Positions 5,855 to 13,310 of a DNA stretch of 27,125 nucleotides are shown here, in pieces (position 1 is the first letter of the stretch; each line of letters starts with the position of its first letter). Below the pieces are notes generated by a model. That model saw only the letters and a program-made list of their open reading frames with translations. It searched no databases and was not told where the DNA came from. The stretch is from Oscillospiraceae bacterium. Its GTDB lineage: Bacteria; Bacillota; Clostridia; Oscillospirales; Oscillospiraceae. The translations under genes were made by a program, and so were the position numbers. Location of the stretch: NCBI GenBank assembly GCA_020025575.1, contig JAHHRW010000019.1:1-27125 (forward strand), in the 5' to 3' direction.

Positions 5855-7237
5855 TTATGCCTCGGTAATGGTATAGGTGGCAACATTCTCTTCCTTCGCT
5901 TTACGCTCTTCAAAGAACTTCTCAGCCTGGTTGGGGAATGCGATGTAGCTCAGTACATCCTCGTCACTCTTGGCGATGCCTTCCAGTTTCTTGCGGGTTT
6001 CCTCCACAATGGGAGCCAGGGTGTCTGCATAGCGACCCTCCAGAGGCTTTTCGTCGCCCAGAATGCGTTTCTGGATCTCCGGATCGATGGGAGCGGGGGT
6101 GCGGCCGTATTCACCGCGGCAGTATGCCTTGATTTCCTTGGAAACGGTCTTGTAGCGCTGACCGTCCAGGACATTGCGCACAGCCTGAACACCGACCATC
6201 TGAGAGGTGGGGGTGACCAGAGGCGGATAGCCCATGTCTTTACGAACCTTGGGGGTCTCCATCAGGGCCTCGTCGAAACGGTCCAGAGCGTTCATCTGCT
6301 TGAGCTGGCTCAGCAGGTTACTCAGCATACCGCCGGGAACCTGATAGGTCAGGCACTGGGTATCGGTAACCATGGACTTGGTCATCATAGTACCGTCGGC
6401 AATGAACTCGTCCCGGACACCCTTGAAGTAATCTGCCATCTTCTTGGTACAGGTATCGTCCAGATCCACCTCGTAACCCAGCTGACGCAGGGCGTAAGCC
6501 ATGGTTTCGGTTGCAGGCTGGGATGTACCGCCGGAGAAGGGAGAAATTGCAGTGTCAATGATATCGACACCTGCCTCCACTGCCTTCAGGTAGGTCATGA
6601 ATGCAAGACCTGTGGTGCAATGGGTATGCAGGTCGATGGGCAGATCCACAGCGTCCTTGATGGCAGAAACCAGATCATAAGCTTCCTTGGGGCCCATGAT
6701 GCCGGCCATATCCTTGATACAGATGGTGGCGGCGCCCATTTCCTTCAGCTCCTTGACCATCTGCACATACTTGGCTTGGGTATGGACGGGAGAAGTGGTG
6801 TAGGAGATGGTGCCGGATGCGATGGCACCGGCTTTGGTGGTGGCTTCCATAGCAACCTTCAGGTTATTGACATCGTTCAGAGCATCAAATACGCGGATGA
6901 CATCAATGCCGTTTTCGACAGCCTTCGCAACGAACAGCTTTACGAAATCATCGGGATAGTGGGAGTAGCCCAGAACGTTCTGACCACGCAGCAGCATTTG
7001 CAGCTTGGTGTTGGGCATTTTCTCCCGAATCTTGCGCAGACGCTCCCAGGGATCTTCGTGCAGGTAGCGCAGACAGACATCAAATGTGGCGCCGCCCCAG
7101 CACTCAGCTGCATAGTAGCCGGCCTTGTCGATGGTGGACAGCATCGGCTCAAACTTGTCATAGGGCAGACGGGTTGCGATGAGGGACTGGTTTGCATCAC
7201 GCAGCACAGTCTCTACAAACTGAACTTTTCTTGCCAT
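5855..7237 (-). CDS. oadA: Oxaloacetate decarboxylase, alpha (carboxyltransferase) subunit
   Basis: A 460-residue cytosolic carboxyltransferase that takes CO2 from oxaloacetate onto biotin and releases pyruvate. The N-terminal HMGL-like TIM barrel has ETVLRDANQSL (9-19, metal-binding Asp14), IKDMAG (174-179, with the lysine that is carboxylated in the family) and DLHTHC (202-207, metal-binding histidines). A PYC/OADA domain follows. The biotinyl domain found at the C-terminus of some relatives is absent and is supplied by a separate gene. First gene of the operon oadA-oadG-biotin carrier-oadB. The start is supported by GGAGG at 7248-7252. This barrel excludes methylmalonyl-CoA or glutaconyl-CoA decarboxylase, whose alpha subunits are of the acyl-CoA carboxylase type. 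A pyruvate carboxylase B subunit is the nearest alternative, but the adjacent OadB pump argues for decarboxylation. Confidence 0.95.
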   Translation of the reverse strand: MARKVQFVETVLRDANQSLIATRLPYDKFEPMLSTIDKAGYYAAECWGGATFDVCLRYLHEDPWERLRKIREKMPNTKLQMLLRGQNVLGYSHYPDDFVKLFVAKAVENGIDVIRVFDALNDVNNLKVAMEATTKAGAIASGTISYTTSPVHTQAKYVQMVKELKEMGAATICIKDMAGIMGPKEAYDLVSAIKDAVDLPIDLHTHCTTGLAFMTYLKAVEAGVDIIDTAISPFSGGTSQPATETMAYALRQLGYEVDLDDTCTKKMADYFKGVRDEFIADGTMMTKSMVTDTQCLTYQVPGGMLSNLLSQLKQMNALDRFDEALMETPKVRKDMGYPPLVTPTSQMVGVQAVRNVLDGQRYKTVSKEIKAYCRGEYGRTPAPIDPEIQKRILGDEKPLEGRYADTLAPIVEETRKKLEGIAKSDEDVLSYIAFPNQAEKFFEERKAKEENVATYTITEA

Positions 7238-7277
7238 TGTTTTTCAAACCTCCATAAATCAAGGGGTAATCGTTGGA

Positions 7278-7307
7278 TGTATAAATATACGCACCCGCCC
7301 CAAACAA
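7278..7307 (-). promoter_or_regulatory. Possible oadA promoter
   Basis: On the minus strand TTGTTT (7302-7307) and TATACA (7278-7283) are spaced by 18 bp, about 40 bp before the oadA start. An overlapping TATATT gives another possible -10. The match is modest. Confidence 0.35.
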
Positions 7308-7332
7308 TGGGTCTATCCTACCGGCGCGCACA

Positions 7333-7376
7333 GGCGTGGAAATTGGCATTCATAAAACAATGCACATTTCCACGCC
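7333..7376 (-). other. Long hairpin between pckA and oadA
   Basis: The perfect 11-bp arms GGCGTGGAAAT (7333-7343) and ATTTCCACGCC (7366-7376) continue inward, after two mismatches, with GCATT/AATGC around an 8-base loop. No T-run follows on either strand, so it is not a usual terminator. It sits upstream of the possible oadA promoter and could be a protein site or an RNA-stabilising end of the pckA message. Confidence 0.6.
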
Positions 7377-7443
7377 AGCGAGTGGTCCGGAAAGGAAGAA
7401 CCAAAGCCGGAGAGGGAACAAAATACATCCAATTTTATTCATA

Positions 7444-7466
7444 GCCGGGGGCAGTTTGCCCCCGGC
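7444..7466 (-). terminator. Hairpin after pckA, probable terminator
   Basis: Perfect 10-bp arms GCCGGGGGCA/TGCCCCCGGC with a 3-base loop begin 20 bp after the pckA stop. The sequence after it on the minus strand (TATGAATAAAATT) is not T-rich, so termination may be partial and pckA could read into oadA. Confidence 0.6.
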
Positions 7467-7485
7467 GAATGATACATGTAATGGG

Positions 7486-9075
7486 TTATTTAGCCTTGGG
7501 GCCGGCATTGACGATGTTAGCGGGCATATGGGGGTACTTCTTGGTGAAGTTTGCCTCAAACATGCCGGCCAGCTTGTTGGCCATCGCATCGTATGCAGCC
7601 TTGTCCTCCCACATGCCGCGGGCGTCCAGCATTTCATCCGGAACATTGGGGCAGGAAGTGGGATAATCCACGTTGAAGACATCGTGGTGCTTGAACTCCA
7701 CATTGTCAAAGGAGCCGTTCAGAGCAGCGGTGACCATTGCACGGGTGTAGGACAGCTTCATGCGCTTAGCACCCATGGATGCGGAACCGCCAGCCCAACC
7801 GGTGTTGACCAGATAAACCTTGGTGCCGTACTCATCCAGCTTTGCACCCAGCATCTCCGCGTAAACGGAGGGGTCCATGGGCATGAAGGGCTCACCAAAC
7901 AGCGTGGAGAAGGTGGGGGTGGGCTCGGTAACGCCGCGCTCAGTGCCAGCCAGCTTGGAAGTAAAGCCGGTGACGAAGTGGTACATGGCAGCATCACGGC
8001 TCAGACGGCTGATGGGAGGCAGCACGCCGAAAGCATCAGCGGTCAGGAAGATGACAACCTTGGGAATACCACCCTGGCCGGGAATTGCGGAGTTGGAGAT
8101 GTACTCAACGGGGTAGCCCACACGGGTGTTCTCGGTGAGAACAGCAGAGTCAAAGTCGAACTCGCGGGTATTTTCATCCATGACCACATTTTCGACCAGA
8201 GAGCCAAAACGGATGGCGTTGAAAATCTCGGGCTCGTTCTCTTCCTTCAGGCCGATGCACTTGGCGTAGCAGCCGCCCTCGATGTTAAACACGCCATCGG
8301 GAGACCAGCCGTGCTCGTCGTCACCGATGAGCTTCCGAGAGGCATCGGCAGACAATGTGGTCTTGCCGGTACCGGACAGACCGAAGAAAACAGCGGTCTC
8401 GTGGGTTACGGGGTCCATGTTAGCAGAGCAGTGCATGGGCAGCACGTTCATCTTGGTCAGCACGTAGTTCATGGTGGAGAAGACGGACTTCTTGATCTCA
8501 CCTGCGTACTGGGAACCAACAATCAAAATCTCGTGTGCCTCATAATCAATAATGATAGCAGCCTCGGAGTGGACACCGTCAACAGCGGGGTCACACTTGA
8601 AACCGGGGGCAGCGATGATGGTATAGTCAGGCTCACCGTAAGCAGCCAGCTCCTCTGCGCTGGGACGAATCAGCAGCTGATGGATGAACAGGTTCTGGGA
8701 TGCCAGTTCATTGATGATGCGGAACTTCTGGGTATATTTCTTATCGGCACCAGCGAAACCGTCGAAGATAAAGATCTCCCGGCCCTGCAGATATGCGCAG
8801 GCCTTCGCTCTGATCGCCTGATACTTTTCTCTTGTAATGGGTCTGTTGACCTTGCCCCATGCAATATCGTCGTGAATGGCGGGCGTGTCAACAATAAACT
8901 TATCGTCAGGGGAACGTCCGGTGTACTTACCAGTGGTAACCACAAGAGCGCCGGTGTTGGACAACTTACCTTCGCCGCGACGAAGAGCTGCTTCGGTTAG
9001 CTGAGCAACGCCCAAATTGCGATATACAGCACTGGGGTTGAGAATACCAAACTTTTCGATGCCATAGGTTTCCAT
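7486..9075 (-). CDS. pckA: Phosphoenolpyruvate carboxykinase (ATP)
   Basis: A 529-residue ATP-dependent PEP carboxykinase that interconverts oxaloacetate + ATP and PEP + CO2 + ADP. Visible motifs are TGRSPDDKF (52-60), GEIKKSVF (192-199), the P-loop GLSGTGKTT (232-240) and the metal-binding GDDEHGWS (251-258). FSTLFGEPFMP follows later. The length is normal. The start ATG at 9075 has TTTAGGAGG seven bases before it. A longer frame from 9156 would run through the promoter, so I rejected it. The downstream neighbours are the oxaloacetate decarboxylase genes on the same strand. In fermenting gut anaerobes the enzyme often runs toward oxaloacetate and ATP, which fits this context, but the direction cannot be read from sequence. 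A small hairpin (9100-9115) lies in its leader. Confidence 0.97.
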   Translation of the reverse strand: METYGIEKFGILNPSAVYRNLGVAQLTEAALRRGEGKLSNTGALVVTTGKYTGRSPDDKFIVDTPAIHDDIAWGKVNRPITREKYQAIRAKACAYLQGREIFIFDGFAGADKKYTQKFRIINELASQNLFIHQLLIRPSAEELAAYGEPDYTIIAAPGFKCDPAVDGVHSEAAIIIDYEAHEILIVGSQYAGEIKKSVFSTMNYVLTKMNVLPMHCSANMDPVTHETAVFFGLSGTGKTTLSADASRKLIGDDEHGWSPDGVFNIEGGCYAKCIGLKEENEPEIFNAIRFGSLVENVVMDENTREFDFDSAVLTENTRVGYPVEYISNSAIPGQGGIPKVVIFLTADAFGVLPPISRLSRDAAMYHFVTGFTSKLAGTERGVTEPTPTFSTLFGEPFMPMDPSVYAEMLGAKLDEYGTKVYLVNTGWAGGSASMGAKRMKLSYTRAMVTAALNGSFDNVEFKHHDVFNVDYPTSCPNVPDEMLDARGMWEDKAAYDAMANKLAGMFEANFTKKYPHMPANIVNAGPKAK

Positions 9076-9099
9076 AATGATTCCTCCTAAAGAATAGAT

Positions 9100-9115
9100 A
9101 AGCGGAGAACCGCTT
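9100..9115 (-). other. Small hairpin in the pckA leader
   Basis: Perfect 6-bp arms AAGCGG/CCGCTT with a 4-base loop, 25 bp upstream of the pckA start. It may stabilise the message; nothing more can be said. Confidence 0.4.
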
Positions 9116-9139
9116 GATGACGATGTGTGGTGGAGTGGA

Positions 9140-9166
9140 ATTATATACCTTTCCAACTTCTGTCAA
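9140..9166 (-). promoter_or_regulatory. Probable pckA promoter
   Basis: On the minus strand a perfect TTGACA (9161-9166) and a perfect TATAAT (9140-9145) are separated by 15 bp, shorter than the optimum of 17. The start site would be near 9133, leaving a leader of about 55 nt. The short spacing suggests weak or activator-dependent use. Confidence 0.6.
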
Positions 9167-9334
9167 ATAGGATATTACCATAGATTTCAGGAAAAGTCCA
9201 CATCAAAATGCGCAATATAGGTAAAATAATATCGAAAAAATTCGTATAGAATGCATAAAATATTGCATAATATCACACGCATGTACATGATATGCAATAA
9301 AAATCCCAAATAAGAGAATTAAGGAAAATTTATG
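9167..9334. promoter_or_regulatory. AT-rich divergent control region with nested dyads
   Basis: This AT-rich spacer separates the divergent promoters of pckA and the DUF3810 gene. TATTGCAT (9261-9268) and ATGCAATA (9292-9299) form perfect 8-bp inverted arms, and between them CATGTACATG (9280-9289) is a perfect 10-bp palindrome. A further ATGCAT occurs at 9251-9256. These may be regulator sites upstream of both promoters. No regulator family is identifiable, and AT-rich DNA makes chance dyads more likely. Confidence 0.4.
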
Positions 9335-9363
9335 AAGACAACGCAGACGATCTGTGATATAAT
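9335..9363 (+). promoter_or_regulatory. Promoter of the DUF3810-rsmG transcript
   Basis: AAGACA (9335-9340) is followed after 17 bp by TGATATAAT (9355-9363), a perfect -10 with the TGn extension. The expected start is near 9370, about 70 nt before the gene. Confidence 0.75.
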
Positions 9364-9438
9364 ATAAAAGAAAATATATGCATTTTTATCAATGTCCGCA
9401 AAAGACATTGATTGTACATTTTGGAAGGGGGATTTCCT

Positions 9439-10599
9439 TTGAAATATTGGCGTGGCTATTTAACAGCCGCTATATTTGCCGCATTTTCCTGGGCCATGAT
9501 GCAGTTCGGGCAGAAATATCAGTCCCTGGTGGCGATGGTTTACCCATATGTGACTAAGACCGTGCAGGGCATGCTGACCCGGTGGACATCCAGCGTGGAT
9601 TTTCTGGTGTGGCAGACGGTTGTGATGGTGCTGCTGGTTCTGGTGATCGCATCGCTGATCATTTATCTGGTTTGTAAAGGGAACATCATTCAGTGGTTTG
9701 GATGGGTTCTGGCGGCGGTGAGCATCGTATTTTTCCTGCATACGGGGGTATATGGCCTGAATTACTATTCAGACCCCATTACGCAGGATCTGCGCATGGA
9801 ACAAAAGGACTACACCCAGGCGGAGCTGGAGCAGGCTGCTATCTTTTACCGGGACAAGGCAAATGAGCTTGCGGTTCAGCTGCCCCGGGATGAACAGGGC
9901 GCTGCGATTTTCTCTGATTTTGAGAAATTGGCCGGACAGACCGAAAATGGTTTCAGACATTTGATGATCGATCGATCCTTTTCAATCTTCGGCGGCGATT
10001 ATACGCCGGTGAAGAAACTGGGGTGGGGCGGTTTCGGCATGACCGGCATGACGGTGCCCCTCACCGGCGAATCTGCGGTAAATCCTGAGATTCCCGGGGT
10101 GACGCTGCCCTTTACCATGGCACGTGAAATGGCCCACCGGCTGTGCGTTGCACGAAAGACGGATTCCGAATTTGCTGCGTTCCTCTCCTGTCAGGCAAAT
10201 GAAAGCATAGAATACCGCTACTCCGGCTATTTTACGGCATATCTCTCCTGCTATAATGCCCTGTATCATGCCGATGCGGCTTCCGCAGACAAGATCAACG
10301 AAGGCTGCGTGAAGGAACTGACCTGGGATTTGAATGCCTATCATCAGTACTTTAACAATCAGAAGAAAGATGCCGCAGCCAGACTGATCGACACCGCAGG
10401 CCAGGCTTATGAGCAAACCAGCGCCGGCACTGGTGCCCAGTCTCAGGTGCAGCTGTGTGATCTTCTGGTCAACTGGCATCTCAATGAATATGTAGAGCAG
10501 CCGGAGCTGGAAGTAAAGTTTGACCCCTTTGATGAAAGCCAGGTAGACCTGACGGGAATCGTCAACGCCAAACCGGCCCCAACGGAGGCAGCGCAATGA
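9439..10599 (+). CDS. DUF3810 family membrane protein with altered HExxH motif
   Basis: A 386-residue protein of the DUF3810 family, which has N-terminal membrane helices and an extracytoplasmic domain normally carrying a zinc-protease-like HExxH. Helices are visible at about residues 5-25, 57-80 and 86-106. The domain shows the family's 'FSIFGGDYTPVKKLGW...GMTGMTVP' region (motifs given in part). At the position of the metal site it reads REMAH (229-233), with arginine (codon CGT) instead of the first histidine, and the later DEAN-type ligand region reads TDSEF (241-245). It may therefore be catalytically inactive. The start is TTG 9439, seven bases after GGAAGGGGG; the upstream TTG at 9412 has no such site. 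Its stop overlaps the rsmG start (ATGA), so the two genes are coupled. Its function is unknown. Confidence 0.82.
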   Translation: MKYWRGYLTAAIFAAFSWAMMQFGQKYQSLVAMVYPYVTKTVQGMLTRWTSSVDFLVWQTVVMVLLVLVIASLIIYLVCKGNIIQWFGWVLAAVSIVFFLHTGVYGLNYYSDPITQDLRMEQKDYTQAELEQAAIFYRDKANELAVQLPRDEQGAAIFSDFEKLAGQTENGFRHLMIDRSFSIFGGDYTPVKKLGWGGFGMTGMTVPLTGESAVNPEIPGVTLPFTMAREMAHRLCVARKTDSEFAAFLSCQANESIEYRYSGYFTAYLSCYNALYHADAASADKINEGCVKELTWDLNAYHQYFNNQKKDAAARLIDTAGQAYEQTSAGTGAQSQVQLCDLLVNWHLNEYVEQPELEVKFDPFDESQVDLTGIVNAKPAPTEAAQ

Positions 10600-11300
10600 T
10601 GAATACCATGCTTTCCACTCTGCGCAGTGGACTTCCCGGCCTTGCTCTGGAGCTGCCTCAGGGGGCGGATGAGACCCTATGTAAATTCGGGTGTGCTGTG
10701 GTGGAGCAGAACAAGGTCATGAATCTGACCGCCATTACAGAGCCTGAGCAGGTGGCAAAACTCCATCTGCTGGATTGCCTGACGGTTTTGAAACTGGCGG
10801 ATTTGAAGGGAAAGACCCTGATTGATGTGGGCTGCGGTGCCGGATTCCCCGGCGTTCCCCTGAAAATCGCCTGCCCGGAACTGGATTTGACGCTGCTTGA
10901 CTCTCTGGGGAAACGGATGAACTGGCTGGAGCAGACATTGCCGGCTCTGGGGGTGGATGCAACCTACCTCACAGCTCGGGCGGAAGAGGCCGTGGCTGAC
11001 CGCCGGGAGCAATACGATTTTGCAACCAGCCGTGCCGTGGCCCGGCTGAATATCCTGCTGGAGCTGACGGCACCCTATGTAAAAGTAGGCGGCGCTGTGC
11101 TCGCCATGAAGGGTGCTGCGGGCAAAGAGGAGCTTGCTGAAGCGAAAAATGCCATCCGTCAACTGGGGTTGAAAGTTGAAAAGACCGAGACTTTCCCCAT
11201 GGACGGCACGGAGCATATGGTGATTGTGCTGCGCAAGGTGTCCAGTACCCCTGCCCGGTTCCCCCGCCGCTACGCTAAGATCAAACAGGCACCGCTGTAA
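10596..11300 (+). CDS. rsmG: 16S rRNA (guanine(527)-N(7))-methyltransferase
   Basis: A 234-residue RsmG (GidB) enzyme that methylates N7 of G527 in 16S rRNA using S-adenosylmethionine. Typical motifs are NLTAIT (43-48), HLLDCL (57-62), the SAM-binding loop DVGCGAGFPG (77-86), and SRAVARL followed by the MKG of the last strand. The length is normal. It overlaps the preceding DUF3810 gene by 4 bp, with GGAGG at about 10584 inside that gene, so it is the second gene of a two-gene operon. In many bacteria rsmG lies near mnmG/parAB and the replication origin; here no such neighbour is present. A strong terminator follows directly. Confidence 0.96.
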   Translation: MMNTMLSTLRSGLPGLALELPQGADETLCKFGCAVVEQNKVMNLTAITEPEQVAKLHLLDCLTVLKLADLKGKTLIDVGCGAGFPGVPLKIACPELDLTLLDSLGKRMNWLEQTLPALGVDATYLTARAEEAVADRREQYDFATSRAVARLNILLELTAPYVKVGGAVLAMKGAAGKEELAEAKNAIRQLGLKVEKTETFPMDGTEHMVIVLRKVSSTPARFPRRYAKIKQAPL

Positions 11301-11318
11301 GACTGCCAATGAATTTTT

Positions 11319-11362
11319 ATAACCCTGATATGTATAATTTATGCATATCAGGGTTATTTTTG
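11319..11362 (+). terminator. Terminator after rsmG
   Basis: Perfect 14-bp arms ATAACCCTGATATG and CATATCAGGGTTAT with an 11-base loop, followed by TTTTT. A very strong intrinsic terminator. Confidence 0.93.
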
Positions 11363-11484
11363 CACCCGAAAAAGTTGGCAGCCAGCCGCCCGGCAAATTG
11401 GTTTACATGGGAATCAGATCGCCGCATGAAGTCTTAATATCATCCCAAACGAGAACAAAATTTTCAAGACGAAACAATAAACAC

Positions 11485-11512
11485 TTGCACTTTTCAGAAA
11501 AATGAATATAAT
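11485..11512 (+). promoter_or_regulatory. Promoter of the MATE transporter gene
   Basis: TTGCAC (11485-11490) and a perfect TATAAT (11507-11512) are separated by 16 bp, about 45 bp before the gene. Confidence 0.8.
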
Positions 11513-11557
11513 AATTCGTCGTTATAAAGATGATATTAAGAAAGGGAGAATGTGTTT

Positions 11558-12925
11558 ATGAAGTCAAAACAGACGAATATGCTCCAGGGATCGTTGTACT
11601 CTGGAATTATTCGATATACCATACCCATTATTCTATCCAGTGTTTTACAGCTGCTTTTTAATGCAGCAGATCTGGTGGTTGTGGGTCAGTTTTGCGGCAG
11701 TATCAGCGTTGGTGCGGTCAGTTCCACCGGTGCCCTGACCAACCTGATTATCAATCTGTTTGTTGGTCTGTCTATCGGTGCCGGTGTCTGCGTCGCCCAT
11801 GCACTGGGCGGCAGAAAAGATGAGGAAGTTCACCGTACCGTTCACACAGCCATTCCTGTGGCGCTGGTCAGCGGTGCAATCCTGACCGTGGTGGGTGTTT
11901 GCTTTGCAAAGCCCCTGCTGGAGATGATGAGCACGCCCGAGGATGTGCTGCCCCTGTCTTCTTTGTACATGACCATCTATTTTGCGGGTATCACCTTCAC
12001 CATCGTGTATAACTTCGCATCCTCGATCCTGCGTGCCGCTGGCGATACCAAAAGTCCTCTGCTGTATCTGACGATTGCCGGAGTGATCAATGTGCTGCTG
12101 AATCTGTTCTTTGTGATTGTGTGCGACCTGAATGTTGCCGGCGTTGCTCTGGCGACCATCATTGCTCAGGCAATTTCAGCATTCCTGGTGGTCCGTGCAC
12201 TGATGCGCAGAACCGATGCCTGTCAGCTGCACTTAAAAAAGATGCGCATTTACAAGGCTCAGCTGATAAAAATGGTTGAAATTGGCCTGCCTGCCGGTGT
12301 TCAGGGGTCCATGTTCTCCATATCCAATGTTATCATCCAGTCTTCGGTCAATGGCTTTAACAGTGCAACTTTGATTGCAGGCAACGGTGCAGCCAGTAAT
12401 ATCGAAGGATTCGTTTATATGGCACTGAATGCATTCAGCCAGAGTGCGGTCAACTTTGTTGGTCAGAATGCAGGTGCACAGCAGTATGACCGAATCAGAA
12501 AGATTTTCCGTACCTGCATGGTTTGCGTCAGCACAGTTGGCATGATTCTGGGACCTGTGGTGTTCTTTGCCGGCCCTGCCCTGCTGAAGTTCTACATTCC
12601 GGACTCTCCCGAGGCCATTGCATATGGCGTCACCCGTCTGGGATATATCTGTCTGCCCTATTTCGTGTGTGGTCTGATGGATCTTGCCACCGGTGCACTG
12701 CGTGGGATTGGTTCTTCTTTCCTTCCTATGATCGTCAGCATTCTGGGTGTGTGCGGCCTGAGAATTGCCTGGGTTTACACCATTTTCCAGGTTCCGCAGT
12801 ATCATACGCCAAAGTGCCTGTACCTGTCTTACATCGTATCCTGGTCCCTGACCTTCCTGGTTCAGTTTGTACTGCTGGAGATTGTCTTGAAGAAAAAAGA
12901 GCGCAGGGCGAAAATGTACCTGTAA
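11558..12925 (+). CDS. MATE family efflux transporter
   Basis: A 455-residue integral membrane protein with about twelve hydrophobic segments, of the MATE (MatE) family that expels cationic drugs or metabolites in exchange for Na+ or H+. The N-terminal half contains PIILSSVLQLLFNAADLVVV and then GAxVGAVSSTGAL-type loops. The second half starts near GLPAGVQGSMFSISNVIIQS, giving the two-fold repeat of the family. The start ATG 11558 has AAAGGGAG nine bases upstream; GTG 11552 is in frame but too close. It is monocistronic, with its own promoter and terminator. The substrate cannot be inferred. Nothing regulatory is linked to it. Confidence 0.93.
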   Translation: MKSKQTNMLQGSLYSGIIRYTIPIILSSVLQLLFNAADLVVVGQFCGSISVGAVSSTGALTNLIINLFVGLSIGAGVCVAHALGGRKDEEVHRTVHTAIPVALVSGAILTVVGVCFAKPLLEMMSTPEDVLPLSSLYMTIYFAGITFTIVYNFASSILRAAGDTKSPLLYLTIAGVINVLLNLFFVIVCDLNVAGVALATIIAQAISAFLVVRALMRRTDACQLHLKKMRIYKAQLIKMVEIGLPAGVQGSMFSISNVIIQSSVNGFNSATLIAGNGAASNIEGFVYMALNAFSQSAVNFVGQNAGAQQYDRIRKIFRTCMVCVSTVGMILGPVVFFAGPALLKFYIPDSPEAIAYGVTRLGYICLPYFVCGLMDLATGALRGIGSSFLPMIVSILGVCGLRIAWVYTIFQVPQYHTPKCLYLSYIVSWSLTFLVQFVLLEIVLKKKERRAKMYL

Positions 12926-12941
12926 TATGCCAAAAAGCAAC

Positions 12942-12976
12942 GATGGCACAGCCGCAGCTGTGCCATCATTTTTTTT
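12942..12976 (+). terminator. Terminator after the MATE gene
   Basis: Perfect 10-bp arms GATGGCACAG/CTGTGCCATC with a 6-base loop, followed by ATTTTTTTT. Confidence 0.95.
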
Positions 12977-13182
12977 ATGTTTTTCGAATAGAGATTTTCT
13001 CTTGGTCAGAAAAGTAACCCGGTGATGACCCTTCTGTAAAACTTCCGTCCGACCTGCCGGAAGTGCGGAGAATGGTTCCTTTCTCGTTTTTCAGCCCTTT
13101 CTGAGCGGCCATAATCCCGATGATCGAGTTCGACATGTGCAAGATGCACAAACTCTGAGCGTCTTTTCAGATGTTTTGTCAA
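12977..13182. other. Intergenic DNA upstream of the LacI-type regulator
   Basis: About 200 bp without a supported gene. It has one perfect stem, ACTTCCG/CGGAAGT (13041-13064), with no T-run. Short open frames on both strands lack ribosome binding sites and recognisable sequence. Confidence 0.5.
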
Positions 13183-13211
13183 TATACAAAACAAAGTAAA
13201 ATCTGTATAAT
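13183..13211 (+). promoter_or_regulatory. Promoter of the LacI-type regulator operon
   Basis: A perfect TATAAT (13206-13211) lies 17 bp after TATACA (13183-13188). The predicted start near 13218 precedes all four operator-like sites, so bound repressor would block elongation or early initiation. Confidence 0.6.
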
Positions 13212-13234
13212 CTCATACACAAAATTTGAGGAAA

Positions 13235-13291
13235 TGTTTGCGTAAAAGTTTTCGTAAAACATTAACGTAAAAGCGTCTGGTTTGCGCAAAC
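13235..13291 (+). promoter_or_regulatory. Array of four LacI-family operator-like sites
   Basis: Four sites centred on CG occur in 57 bp: TGTTTGCGTAAAAG (13235-13248), GTTTTCGTAAAAC (13248-13260), TTAACGTAAAAG (13262-13273) and the perfect palindrome GTTTGCGCAAAC (13280-13291). Centre-to-centre spacings are 12, 13 and 19 bp. A-/T-flanked central CG dyads are the hallmark of LacI/GalR-family operators. They sit in the leader of the regulator gene, so autorepression is likely. Confidence 0.75.
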
Positions 13292-13310
13292 AATCAAATG
13301 AGGTGTAACA

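Noticed and set aside
3867..7237. Operon as methylmalonyl-CoA or glutaconyl-CoA decarboxylase
   Set aside because: The alpha subunit is an HMGL-like/PYC-OADA barrel, not an acyl-CoA carboxyltransferase, so oxaloacetate is the fitting substrate.
7336..9000. 554-codon plus-strand open frame opposite pckA
   Set aside because: It is the complement of a fully conserved PEP carboxykinase gene, has low-complexity His/Gly/Val composition and no domain. It is a shadow caused by codon bias.
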